NCBI GenBank assembly: GCA_964395545.1
Contig: CAYNAW010000026.1
Span: 1-21,543, forward strand
Length of the DNA stretch: 21,543 nt
Direction: 5' to 3'
Source: CAYGVX01 sp964395545
Lineage (GTDB): Archaea > Thermoproteota > Bathyarchaeia > Bathyarchaeales > SOJC01
Below the pieces are notes generated by a model. It did not search any database. It worked only from the letters and a program-made list of their open reading frames with translations, and was not told the DNA's origin. Positions 14,650 to 21,543 of this stretch are shown one piece after another. The first letter of the stretch is position 1, and every line of letters begins with the position of its first letter. A program made the translations under genes and the position numbers.

Positions 14650-15088
14650 CGAAAGATTCGGCAAGGAGTACGCCGGACGATACGTATTCAGTGAGATAAG
14701 CTGGGCTAAACGTAGCCGAATCATCCAGAAACATACTAAATATCATCCATTAACAGGACAAGTAGTGAGCAGCGACTTCATCGCCATACAAGCCGAAACC
14801 ATATGGGCTTCGCTTAAAGAACAGCCAATCCACAAACCCATAACACTCGAAAAACTGCTCAACGAAGAAGACGGAATTCCAATAGGCTTAGGCGAGCTAT
14901 TCAGCCAGATTGTAAACAAGCTGAACAGCGTCACGCAAGACGAAACCGCTTTTTTATCAGAGCAATCCGCAGACAAAAGCCAAACCCAGCCCTCACGGAT
15001 TTCCGCCTCTGCAAAGAATTCGGGTGGACACCACTCCAGCTCAGAAGACAGCCAGCCAAAACAATCCAGCAATTCATCACGATTCTAA
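14624..15088 (+). CDS. Tail-assembly chaperone, short form (gpG-like), apparent ACG start
   Basis: 154 residues if begun at ACG 14624: (M)QTENIELDERFGKEYAGRYV, FSEISWAKRSRIIQKHTKYH, then SSDFIAIQAETIWASLKEQP and LNEEDGIPIGLGELFSQIVN. The first normal start in this frame is GTG 14765, which would discard the well-formed first 47 residues. ACG stands 5 nt after GGAGATGAT, a near-perfect ribosome site. Tail chaperones coat the tape measure while the tube assembles. Residues after Asp-Glu-Thr-Ala-Phe (about 109) are low-complexity (Ser, Gln, Lys-rich) and look like the unshifted tail of a frameshift pair. Confidence 0.68.
   Translation, partial: TQTENIELDERFGKEYAGRYVFSEISWAKRSRIIQKHTKYHPLTGQVVSSDFIAIQAETIWASLKEQPIHKPITLEKLLNEEDGIPIGLGELFSQIVNKLNSVTQDETAFLSEQSADKSQTQPSRISASAKNSGGHHSSSEDSQPKQSSNSSRF
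14950..15001 (+). promoter_or_regulatory. Programmed -1 ribosomal frameshift site
   Basis: T TTT TTA at 14950-14956 is in the correct phase for the chaperone frame (GCT TTT TTA) and is one of the classical X XXY YYZ slippery heptamers. Seven bases later AATCCG (14964-14969) can pair with CGGATT (14996-15001), the expected place for a stimulating stem. CAGA (14970-14973) could further pair with TCTG (15008-15011) in a pseudoknot, less surely. A shift here joins the two conserved chaperone halves. Confidence 0.75.
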
Positions 15089-15159
15089 ATGAAATGGACA
15101 AACAAACGGAGGAAGAACGACAAAAAGCGGAGAGAGAAACAAAATGGCGGTCGAAATAA
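14956..15159 (+). CDS. Frameshift extension of the tail chaperone (gpT-like part)
   Basis: Read in the -1 frame after the slippery site, this 67-residue part is IRAIRRQKPNPALTDFRLCK, EFGWTPLQLRRQPAKTIQQF, ITILNEMDKQTEEERQKAER and on to the stop at 15157-15159. The phrase FRLCKEFGWTP with QLRRQPA and FITILNE is the kind of conserved C-terminal segment seen in siphovirus chaperone fusions. It has no start of its own, which supports synthesis only as a 178-residue fusion (14624-14956 plus 14956-15159). It runs 16 nt into the gp10-like gene. This gpG/gpGT pair is a hallmark of siphovirus tails. Confidence 0.72.
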   Translation: MRAIRRQKPNPALTDFRLCKEFGWTPLQLRRQPAKTIQQFITILNEMDKQTEEERQKAERETKWRSK

Positions 15160-15515
15160 CATGCGACATTGAAGGCATAGACGAGTTCAAGGCTGCCATG
15201 CAAAACTTTGATACAGGCATGCAGAGGCATGTATATCGACAGTTGGCAAGCTGGGCAGCAGACGTCAAAGCCTTAGCCAGACAACTCGCTCCAGTCAGAA
15301 CAGGCCATCTACGAAGCACAATCTACGCAAAGATTCAAGACTGGGTTGCGGAAATCGGTGCAGAAGCCGCCTACGCATTATTCGTAGAACTGGGCACACG
15401 ACACATGCAAGCACATCCCTACCTCTACCCAGCAATCCAAGAACACCTTCCAGAACTTGAACAAATAATTCTCGAGGCATTAGACGCAGCAAAAACGGAG
15501 GCTGGACTACCATAA
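15144..15515 (+). CDS. HK97 gp10-like tail protein
   Basis: 123 residues from ATG 15144, preceded by a GGAG-type site. The family pattern is clear: an N-terminal strand (AVEITCDIEGIDEFKAAMQN), the helix RQLASWAADVKALARQLAPV, then RTGHLRSTIYAKIQDWVAEI, AEAAYALFVELGTRHMQAHP and YLYPAIQEHLPEL. These match HK97 gp10/tail-completion proteins, which connect head and tail. It usually lies in the neck, so its place after the chaperones is unusual. Its stop TAA (15513-15515) overlaps the ATA start of the next gene. Confidence 0.78.
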   Translation: MAVEITCDIEGIDEFKAAMQNFDTGMQRHVYRQLASWAADVKALARQLAPVRTGHLRSTIYAKIQDWVAEIGAEAAYALFVELGTRHMQAHPYLYPAIQEHLPELEQIILEALDAAKTEAGLP

Positions 15516-16063
15516 GCTTCAGAGAAATCGCAGTCACCATAAGGGCTGTCAACCGCGCAAGCCACGAATTCTCAAAAATCCAATCTGACGCCGAAGCCTT
15601 AAGCGTGCGGATAAAGAGCCTCGGCACAGCCATCGCGGGCTTGGGAGCAACAGCTACAGCAATCGGACACATAGCACATCAATTCGGTCTACTAAACGAC
15701 CAGCAAGCTCGGGTCTTCAACTCAGCCATGATGGTCATCTCAGTCATGGGCATGTTTATGCGAACGAGCTGGGGCGTAGCCGTAGCCCAGAAAGTCTATG
15801 CTGCTGCCTGCTGGATCGCCACTGCAGCTCAAAACGCATTAAACATTAGCTATGCTACGTTTCTGGCTTTGACAGGTGTTGGCATCGCGGTTATAGTTGC
15901 AGCAGCCGCAGCCATGTGGTATTTCACCAGCCAAATGAACGCAGCTACTGCAAGTGTTAACCAATTCAACGAAGCAACCAGCTCCATGCAGATGCCGTCA
16001 ACCTATCAGGGACGCAACATTCTCAGAAAAGGCGAAGAGGACATCTACGCCAAGGGAGATTAA
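15512..16063 (+). CDS. Short tape-measure-like protein, apparent ATA start
   Basis: 183 residues if begun at ATA 15512, which shares ATAA with the previous stop, in the position where other genes here use ATGA. GGAGG (15497-15501) lies 10 nt before. The first 31 residues (SFREIAVTIRAVNRASHEFS, KIQSDAEALSVRIKSLG) are coiled-coil/amphipathic and lost if the first normal start, GTG 15605, is used. Then hydrophobic segments AIAGLGATATAIGHIAHQFG, MMVISVMGMFMRTSWGVAVA and FLALTGVGIAVIVAAAAAMW, the mix typical of tape measures. Tape measures set tail length and often are 600 residues or more, so this one is very short. It is followed by the tail hub. Confidence 0.68.
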   Translation: MSFREIAVTIRAVNRASHEFSKIQSDAEALSVRIKSLGTAIAGLGATATAIGHIAHQFGLLNDQQARVFNSAMMVISVMGMFMRTSWGVAVAQKVYAAACWIATAAQNALNISYATFLALTGVGIAVIVAAAAAMWYFTSQMNAATASVNQFNEATSSMQMPSTYQGRNILRKGEEDIYAKGD

Positions 16064-16066
16064 GCA

Positions 16067-18013
16067 ATGAGCGTAGACCTTCCAAAGATGGCACTCGCCT
16101 TCGGCTCAGTAGCCCCTCCTCAGGGAGACGTTTTAGAGGCGAGAATCACGTTGGCATGCACAGAGGAAGCCAGCAGATTCGAAGTTCTTCTGCAAAACTG
16201 GAACAAGAAATACTCTCCCAGCGAAGCCAATGCCATAAGCGTAGGCGTTGACGGCCACATTGACTTGGGCAGAGGCATTAACTGTCCGCAACTAATCACC
16301 TGCAAGGTCGAAGAAGTCAGGTTCATGTCTGACGCGGTAGCACATTACGTTAAGGTTTCTGGGCGTGGCTGGGATGAACGGCTTTTCCGAGCTCTGGTCA
16401 CTAAAACCTATATCAACCAGAAAGGAGAAGCCATAGTCAAAGACCTCATGGACACATACGCTGGCTTAAGCCATAACAGAGGCGGAACCGAACTCGTAGA
16501 GGACACGGACACCACGTATCAACTGCTAAAGTATGAAGACACGCCAGTCATGGATATTCTCCAATTTATCGCGGGGAGCGCGGACAAGGCAGGCGTCATC
16601 GGCTACGACTTCAGGGTAGCGCCAGACGGCAAATTCGAGTTTTTCCAACGGGGCACAAAGACAAGCTCCGTCAGTCTCAACGAACTCATAGAGAGCATGG
16701 AGTATGACAAAGATATTCACAGCGTCAGAAACAAAATCACGGTCTATGGCGCACAAAACTACAAACTGCCAAGCGATGGTGACAGCTGGTCAGATGGTTC
16801 CGCTGACTATCTACTAAATGACGACGCAGAAGATGCACACACGCAGACATCCTATCAGCTTGTCGGTCAAGTCACGCACAGCCCCACTTCGCTCGCCAAG
16901 ATCATCATTGATGTCGTGGAGCTGCAATGCAAGATGAGCGCTGGCAGTGGCAAATACAAGATCACTTATCAGAAGGAAGGCGGAGCAGAGACCATAATAG
17001 TCACTGACCAGGCTTTTAGCAACACGGCTTATGAGCTGAAACAACATGTGCTCACTGGCTCAAACCGCATCATCGGAGACGTAGGCAAAGACGTCACCAT
17101 AAGGCACTACACGCTCACGGACAACAGCGCTGACACGGTGAGCAGCAAAAACCACAGAGCAGTAGGAGACATAATCTACGGAGACTGGCTGGCAACTGAA
17201 GGCCAACTCTACTTTGAGACAACAACGAAACTCGTAGGCAATGGAAGCATCAGATGCAATTGCACAGGCGTCTACAACTGGGGAATCCTTCTACTGAACC
17301 TTCCACAAGAAGCTGACTGTACAGGCTTCACCTTCCTTGACTTTGGCATCTATCTGGGTCCAAATCGAACCGCAAGCCTCAATCTACTTTTATATGATTA
17401 CTCTGGAAAATTCGCCTTCAGATACATGACCGCTGTCAGAGAACAGTTTGAACAGAAGCATATTCCATGTAACCAAGCCAATGCCAATGAATGGGCTGTC
17501 CAGTCGGGCTTTGACTGGTCAAGAGTTGCAGCAGTCAAGTTTTGGACTTACGGAAGCGCAGCGGATGACTTCTACATTGACGGTGTCAACTTCAACGGAG
17601 CCTTCTTCAAACACACAGAGGAAGACGCAGCAAGTCAAACAGCCTACGGCAAACGAGAAAAGGCTGAGCATGATGAGGAACTCTTCAGCAACAATGAATG
17701 TGAGTTACGCGCCAAGGCTCTGCTTGCTTACTTTAAGGACCCGATTGAATACATAACGCTTGTCTCCCGCGTCATAGACTATGGAACTACTCCTATTCTG
17801 CCAGGTGACAAGATCCACGTAACAATGCCAAACGAGAACATAGATGCTGACTGGATCGTGCTCAGCCTTGTCTACTATGTTAACGCCAAAGAGCAGTATC
17901 TTGAGATAACGTTGAACCTTGGGCGTCAGAAACCGTTGCTCGCTGACTATCTGTTCGCAGCTCGCAGAAAGACCGACCATTTAAGTCGGCATAAACAGCC
18001 GAGGATGATTTGA
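16067..18013 (+). CDS. Tail hub/baseplate protein with inserted beta-sandwich domains
   Basis: 648 residues, ATG 16067 with GGGAG upstream. The first 260 residues fit a gp27/gpD-like tail hub: ARITLACTEEASRFEVLLQN, VRFMSDAVAHYVKVSGRGWD, TPVMDILQFIAGSADKAG, then YDFRVAPDGKFEFFQRGTK and the switch SVRNKITVYGAQN. Residues ~265-520 look like inserted beta-sandwiches (IRHYTLTDNSADTVSSKNHR, SIRCNCTGVYNWGILLLNLP, LDFGIYLGPNRTASLNLLLY, FYIDGVNFNGAFF) of the carbohydrate-binding type. The C-terminal 120 residues return to the hub (LRAKALLAYFKDPIEYITLV, PGDKIHVTMPNENIDADWIV, EQYLEITLNLG). So the tail tip may bind host sugars. Its end overlaps the next gene by TGATG. Confidence 0.72.
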   Translation: MSVDLPKMALAFGSVAPPQGDVLEARITLACTEEASRFEVLLQNWNKKYSPSEANAISVGVDGHIDLGRGINCPQLITCKVEEVRFMSDAVAHYVKVSGRGWDERLFRALVTKTYINQKGEAIVKDLMDTYAGLSHNRGGTELVEDTDTTYQLLKYEDTPVMDILQFIAGSADKAGVIGYDFRVAPDGKFEFFQRGTKTSSVSLNELIESMEYDKDIHSVRNKITVYGAQNYKLPSDGDSWSDGSADYLLNDDAEDAHTQTSYQLVGQVTHSPTSLAKIIIDVVELQCKMSAGSGKYKITYQKEGGAETIIVTDQAFSNTAYELKQHVLTGSNRIIGDVGKDVTIRHYTLTDNSADTVSSKNHRAVGDIIYGDWLATEGQLYFETTTKLVGNGSIRCNCTGVYNWGILLLNLPQEADCTGFTFLDFGIYLGPNRTASLNLLLYDYSGKFAFRYMTAVREQFEQKHIPCNQANANEWAVQSGFDWSRVAAVKFWTYGSAADDFYIDGVNFNGAFFKHTEEDAASQTAYGKREKAEHDEELFSNNECELRAKALLAYFKDPIEYITLVSRVIDYGTTPILPGDKIHVTMPNENIDADWIVLSLVYYVNAKEQYLEITLNLGRQKPLLADYLFAARRKTDHLSRHKQPRMI

Positions 18014-18411
18014 TGAATAAGCAGGTTTTGAAACAGTTAAGAGAACTTCGTTCAGGAGCACTTGTCAAGGTTGAATGGACAGACGCCAGCATAGGCAAAA
18101 GCCTAAGCGGAGGCTTATCCGGCATAGATGTCCCAGTCGCAAGCTGGGGAATCTTCATCGGCTTACTGGGCGAGAAAAGCAAACATATCATTCTCGGTCA
18201 GAACAATTTCCGTTACGCAGACGGGCTTTATGATATTGACTACACAGCCATACCCGTTAGCTGGACGATCAGCATTTATGTGATTCAAGAACAGCATGTG
18301 CCAGAAAACGAAGCCAAACAACTGCTAAGCAGCTTTCTCATGGGTGGAAGACGCATGTTTCCACAACGCACGAAACAGCAGAGGATAGTGAACCATGAGA
18401 AGCCTGATTAA
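18013..18411 (+). CDS. Unknown small beta-barrel-like protein
   Basis: 132 residues; ATG 18013 overlaps the hub stop (TGATG) and is preferred to the TTG at 18010. Strands ALVKVEWTDASIGKSLSG, VASWGIFIGLLGEKSKHIIL, GQNNFRYADGLYDIDYTAIP and SWTISIYVIQEQ suggest a small barrel such as an Sm-like or OB fold, with a basic helical end. I do not know the family. It lies between the tail hub and a membrane protein and overlaps the latter by 17 nt. It may be a tail or regulatory accessory; the sequence does not tell. Confidence 0.5.
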   Translation: MNKQVLKQLRELRSGALVKVEWTDASIGKSLSGGLSGIDVPVASWGIFIGLLGEKSKHIILGQNNFRYADGLYDIDYTAIPVSWTISIYVIQEQHVPENEAKQLLSSFLMGGRRMFPQRTKQQRIVNHEKPD

Positions 18412-18652
18412 GAAGGCACTAACCCGTACAATAGCCCGCAAAGGACCAAGAGGCAAACAGCAGACAATAGAGATTCCGCCAAGCCAGAAACTTCTTTACG
18501 CCGTCTATTTCAGCCTCGGCATGGTTGCATGCCTAACAGCTCTCGAAGCAGTACACGTAATCGTTCTGGGCACATGGAACCCAGAAGTCTTTGCCGTGAT
18601 CTCCGCTCTAATAGGCAACATAACAGGCATCTTCTTGACGCAAAAAACGTAG
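18395..18652 (+). CDS. Holin-like small membrane protein
   Basis: 85 residues from ATG 18395, overlapping the preceding gene. A basic N-terminal part (KKALTRTIARKGPRGKQQ), then two probable membrane helices: LLYAVYFSLGMVACLTALEA and VFAVISALIGNITGIFLTQK. The short loop between them is WNPE. Small basic proteins with two helices and a hydrophilic end are typical of holins, which breach the membrane at lysis, and the phrase ALIGNITGIFLTQ is common in these. Archaeal virus lysis is poorly known and no endolysin is seen, so holin is only a likely call. Confidence 0.55.
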   Translation: MRSLIKKALTRTIARKGPRGKQQTIEIPPSQKLLYAVYFSLGMVACLTALEAVHVIVLGTWNPEVFAVISALIGNITGIFLTQKT

Positions 18653-18665
18653 GGGGGTCTACAAA

Positions 18666-18989
18666 ATGATAGGGAGGTATCACTTGGGAGGTTTTCTTCG
18701 CAAGGCTCGAAGCGTAAAAAACCAAGTGAAGAAAGACACCCAGGAGCTAAGGCAAAAGCTGCTGACTGAACTTGAAGCCATGTTTGACATCGCAAAGAAA
18801 GCAGCATCAGACCCTCAGACAAAGCCTAAGCAAGCTCAGATTTGGGTTCGCATCATGGGCTACCTCGGTCAAGTCATGAACAGCATCAGCGAAAGCTTCG
18901 ACGAGGCTAAGGCTCTGGAGTATTTCGAGAATTTGGAGCGCATGATCCGTGAAGCTAAAAGGAGTTCTGACCAAAGCCAAACAGCTTGA
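18666..18989 (+). CDS. Small helical protein before terminase; possible small terminase subunit
   Basis: 107 residues from ATG 18666 behind a GGGGGG-rich ribosome site at 18652-18657; a TTG at 18684 behind GGGAGGT is a second candidate. It is helical and charged: ARSVKNQVKKDTQELRQKLL, FDIAKKAASDPQTKPKQAQI, WVRIMGYLGQVMNSISESFD, EAKALEYFENLERMIREAKR. It directly precedes and overlaps the large terminase by 41 nt, the place for the small subunit that recognises DNA ends. No helix-turn-helix is obvious, so this rests on context. Confidence 0.52.
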   Translation: MIGRYHLGGFLRKARSVKNQVKKDTQELRQKLLTELEAMFDIAKKAASDPQTKPKQAQIWVRIMGYLGQVMNSISESFDEAKALEYFENLERMIREAKRSSDQSQTA

Positions 18990-20394
18990 AAACGATTGGC
19001 TGGAGCAACAGAAAGCCAAAGAAACCGAAATCCCAGAAGACTTCATACAATTCAGCCAAAAAATGCTCGGCTTAAACCTAACAAAATACCAAGCGGAAGC
19101 AGCTCAGCTCTTAGAAAAACAGAACGATGTCGCTTTAAGATGGTGCAGACAAAGCGGCAAAACCCACCTAATCGCTGCTTGGCTCCTACACCACGCCCTA
19201 TTACATTCTGGTTCGCACATTGCGGTCGTTGGTCCAAGCTGGCGACAAACAATGATTCCCATAACAAAAATCAACTACTTCAGAACAAAACTTCCAGCAG
19301 GCCTATTCCACAAACCACAACGAACCATCGTAAGGCTCAAAAATGGAAGCACAATCCAAGCCTTCCCAAACAACCCCAACAACCTCAGAGGCTTCACGCT
19401 TCAAATCGTGTACTGCGACGAAATGAACTTCATTCCTAATGACGAGGAGATGTTTGACGCCATAAGCTTCACTTTGGCAACCACAAACGGCATATTCATC
19501 GCCAGCAGCACACCATGGACAACAGATAGCACCTTCTGGAAGCTGTTTCATGACAATGCCTTCCAACACTTCGCAAAGAGCCATGTGACCTACCAGCAAG
19601 CCCTCGAACCGAATGGGCCTATCACGGAGAAATGGCTGGAAAAGAAGAGACACGAGTACGAAGGGGACCCGTGGCGTTGGCGCCGCGAAATGGAAGCCGA
19701 ATGGGCTGAAGACGAAAACGTCTGGCTTAACCAAGCTCTTATCACAAGTTGCATAGACAGCAGCTTAGAATACCACGACTTTGAACAAGCCGTGACGGGC
19801 GATTTTTATGCAGGCTTAGACCTTGGCAAATACCAAGACTACAGCGTCCTCTCAGTTGTCGAAGTAGAAGATACTTCTGTAAAACTAATCCATATGCACC
19901 GCTTTCCGTTGCGGACTCCATACGCAAGCGTGATAGGCTACGTCAAGACCCTCTGCGACCGTTGGCAAACCATCAACAAAGTCTTAGTCGACATGACAGG
20001 CGTAGGCGACTACATAGCCGAGGATATGGTAAATGCTGGAATAACAGAAACGGAAGGCGTCAAATTCACTCAAGAAACAAAAGAGAAAATGGCACAATGG
20101 CTCAAGCAATGCATGATTGAAAAAAGGCTCAAAATTCCCTACGACAGCGACTTGATTGCAGAGTTAAACATTGAACGGTTTGAATTGACAAAAGACGGAA
20201 AAATCAAATTCTCGCACCCTGAAGGCACAAATGATGATCGCTTCTGGAGTTTAGCCTTAGCCTGTTACGCATCCAGAACAGAGCCTCCACCCAAACTTTG
20301 GGTTGTGCCACGCATAGCTTCAGCTGGAAAGGTGAAACTGCAACAGCTGCGAAAGAAACTGCAAAAACACCAAGTCACGGGAACAACAAGATGA
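18949..20394 (+). CDS. terL: Large terminase subunit (packaging ATPase and nuclease)
   Basis: 481 residues from GTG 18949, ten bases after GGAG (18935-18938). It drives DNA into the capsid and cuts it to length. Walker A is RWCRQSGKT (about 64-72), Walker B is IVYCDEMN (about 153-160, Asp157/Glu158), and the coupling motif is FIASSTPW (about 183-190). The RNase H-like nuclease has Asp291 in AGLDLGKYQDYSV, Asp348 in VLVDMTGVGDY and Asp429/430 in GTNDDRFWSLALA. All motifs are intact and length is normal. It comes after the tail genes instead of before the portal, which is not the common phage order. It ends in an ATGA overlap with the ABC-GNAT gene. Confidence 0.92.
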   Translation: MKLKGVLTKAKQLENDWLEQQKAKETEIPEDFIQFSQKMLGLNLTKYQAEAAQLLEKQNDVALRWCRQSGKTHLIAAWLLHHALLHSGSHIAVVGPSWRQTMIPITKINYFRTKLPAGLFHKPQRTIVRLKNGSTIQAFPNNPNNLRGFTLQIVYCDEMNFIPNDEEMFDAISFTLATTNGIFIASSTPWTTDSTFWKLFHDNAFQHFAKSHVTYQQALEPNGPITEKWLEKKRHEYEGDPWRWRREMEAEWAEDENVWLNQALITSCIDSSLEYHDFEQAVTGDFYAGLDLGKYQDYSVLSVVEVEDTSVKLIHMHRFPLRTPYASVIGYVKTLCDRWQTINKVLVDMTGVGDYIAEDMVNAGITETEGVKFTQETKEKMAQWLKQCMIEKRLKIPYDSDLIAELNIERFELTKDGKIKFSHPEGTNDDRFWSLALACYASRTEPPPKLWVVPRIASAGKVKLQQLRKKLQKHQVTGTTR

Positions 20395-21543
20395 GAAGAC
20401 ACGAGTTTTTCCGCATCCGCCAATACAGGCGCAGATACGACAGGCAACAGGGCAAATTCATAATCGACATAGCCTACGAAACCGCAGCTCCAGAACCCAC
20501 AGAACGAGTTGTCAATGTGGCTGAAGCCTTCGGGCTTGGACTCGACCAATGGGAAAAATTCGTAGTCTATGACAATGTGGAGCTGAAGATAGGACCAACT
20601 GACATTGTCTACATAACAGGCGATAGTGGTTCTGGAAAAAGCGTGCTGCTGAAGGCTTTGGAGAAAGACATCAAACAAGACATGCAAGTCAGATCAATCA
20701 ATGTAACTGACATTAAGCCAGATCCAAACAAGCCTTTGATCGAAACAGTCGGCAAAACAGTCGAAGAAGCCTTAGAGCTTCTGAGCAAAGTGGGTTTGAA
20801 TGATGCGTTTCTCTTCCTAAGAAGTTATGAGCAACTAAGCGACGGACAGAAATACCGTTACAAGATTGCCAAAATGATTGAAAGCCAAGCGCAGTTCTGG
20901 GTCATGGACGAGTTTGCAGCAACACTCGACAGAGACACAGCCAAGATTGTGTCCTATAATCTACAGAAGCACGCACGTCAACAAGGCAAGGCTGTTTTGG
21001 CGGCAACAACCCACACAGACTTACTTGAAGACCTAAACCCTTCAGTGCACATTCACAAACGATTCGGCAAAGAAATAACAGTAAGCTATTACCCAAACGA
21101 GCCAGCCAAGGAATGCAGCCTTACAAAGGAAATGCGGATCACAGAAGGCACGACAGAAGACTGGAGAAAACTTGCGGGTTTCCACTATCGCAGCCACAAG
21201 ATAGCTGCACCACGCAAAATCCTCTGCCTAAAACGAGGCGAAGAGCTGTGCGGTGTAATAGTCTACAACTATCCACCTCCAACATGCTTCGGAAGAAGGC
21301 TTCTCCTACCAAAAATGCCAATGAAAGAGCTGAACGAAAAACTAAGCATAATCACCCGAGTCGTTGTGCACCCAAAATACCGCACAATAGGCTTAGGCGC
21401 AAAACTTGTCAAGGAAACATTGCCGTTGGCTGGAACCGAATACGTTGAAATGCCCGCAGTCATGGCAAAATATAATCCCTTCGCCGAAAAAGCAGGAATG
21501 CAGAAAATCGCCCAACAGCCACCGCCAAGAGAATCTGTAAAAA
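20391..21543 (+). CDS. ABC-type ATPase fused to a GNAT acetyltransferase-like domain (3' end cut)
   Basis: 384 residues visible from ATG 20391, open to the window end. ATPase part: Walker A GDSGSGKS (77-84), signature LSDGQKYR (149-156), Walker B FWVMDEFAATLD (169-180) with the D-loop, and His208 in AATTH. No membrane segments, so it is a soluble ABC ATPase, not a transporter. From about 245 a GNAT fold begins: TEDWRKLAGFHYR, GEELCGVIVYNYPPPTCFGR, and motif A ITRVVVHPKYRTIGLGAKLV with the acetyl-CoA loop RTIGLG (331-336). The GNAT part recalls Mom-like enzymes that modify bases in phage DNA, but this is only an impression. It overlaps terL by ATGA. Confidence 0.8.
   Translation, partial: MRRHEFFRIRQYRRRYDRQQGKFIIDIAYETAAPEPTERVVNVAEAFGLGLDQWEKFVVYDNVELKIGPTDIVYITGDSGSGKSVLLKALEKDIKQDMQVRSINVTDIKPDPNKPLIETVGKTVEEALELLSKVGLNDAFLFLRSYEQLSDGQKYRYKIAKMIESQAQFWVMDEFAATLDRDTAKIVSYNLQKHARQQGKAVLAATTHTDLLEDLNPSVHIHKRFGKEITVSYYPNEPAKECSLTKEMRITEGTTEDWRKLAGFHYRSHKIAAPRKILCLKRGEELCGVIVYNYPPPTCFGRRLLLPKMPMKELNEKLSIITRVVVHPKYRTIGLGAKLVKETLPLAGTEYVEMPAVMAKYNPFAEKAGMQKIAQQPPPRESVK

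Noticed and set aside
1..21543. tRNA genes, CRISPR arrays, insertion sequences, retroelement-type template repeats
   Set aside because: None recognised by eye on either strand.

Overview
The window looks like part of a head-tailed (HK97-fold, siphovirus-like) archaeal virus or provirus, read left to right on the + strand. Archaeal signs are TATA-like boxes placed about 26 nt before a leaderless start, strong Shine-Dalgarno sites of the GGAGGTGA type inside tightly overlapping genes, and a left-flanking secreted protein with Ig-like repeats and a C-terminal membrane anchor of the kind common in Bathyarchaeia. Assignment to Bathyarchaeia rests on remembered style of the proteins, not on a search, and is only moderately sure. 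No integrase, tRNA, att site or CRISPR array was seen.

Layout: 1-929 is the 3' end of a probable host surface-protein gene. A small ribbon-helix-helix regulator (926-1096, -) follows, convergent with it and divergent from the virion genes, with palindromes between. The head module (1151-7382) holds a prohead protease/scaffold, capsid cement protein, major capsid protein, zinc-ribbon protein, winged-helix protein, portal, a small hydrophobic protein, a beta-rich protein and a beta-sandwich protein carrying an intein-like Hint domain. Cargo island 1 (7420-8752, -) has a DUF488 gene and its usual-looking partner. The neck module (8976-11709) has a connector, a glycosidase-like/head-closure fusion and a tail terminator with an inserted beta-sandwich. 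Cargo island 2 (11802-13268) is a membrane-anchored TPR protein. The tail module (13550-18013) has the tail tube, a small helical protein, tail-assembly chaperones joined by a -1 ribosomal frameshift, a gp10-like protein, a very short tape-measure-like protein and a tail hub. The right end has an Sm-like unknown, a holin-like membrane protein, a possible small terminase, the large terminase, and an ABC ATPase fused to a GNAT acetyltransferase cut by the window end.

The main observations are four. (1) Four gene starts that should be ATG, judged by Shine-Dalgarno position, gene overlap and conserved-looking N-termini, are each one nucleotide away from ATG (a G insertion at 1153-1155, ACG at 5646, ACG at 14624, ATA at 15512), while gene interiors are intact. 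(2) A conserved, apparently structured ~50-nt element lies after each cargo island and before the next virion gene (8867-8925 and 13466-13515). (3) A U UUU UUA slippery heptamer with a stem 7 nt downstream joins two chaperone frames. (4) A Hint domain interrupts a virion beta-sandwich but lacks the normal C-terminal splice residues.
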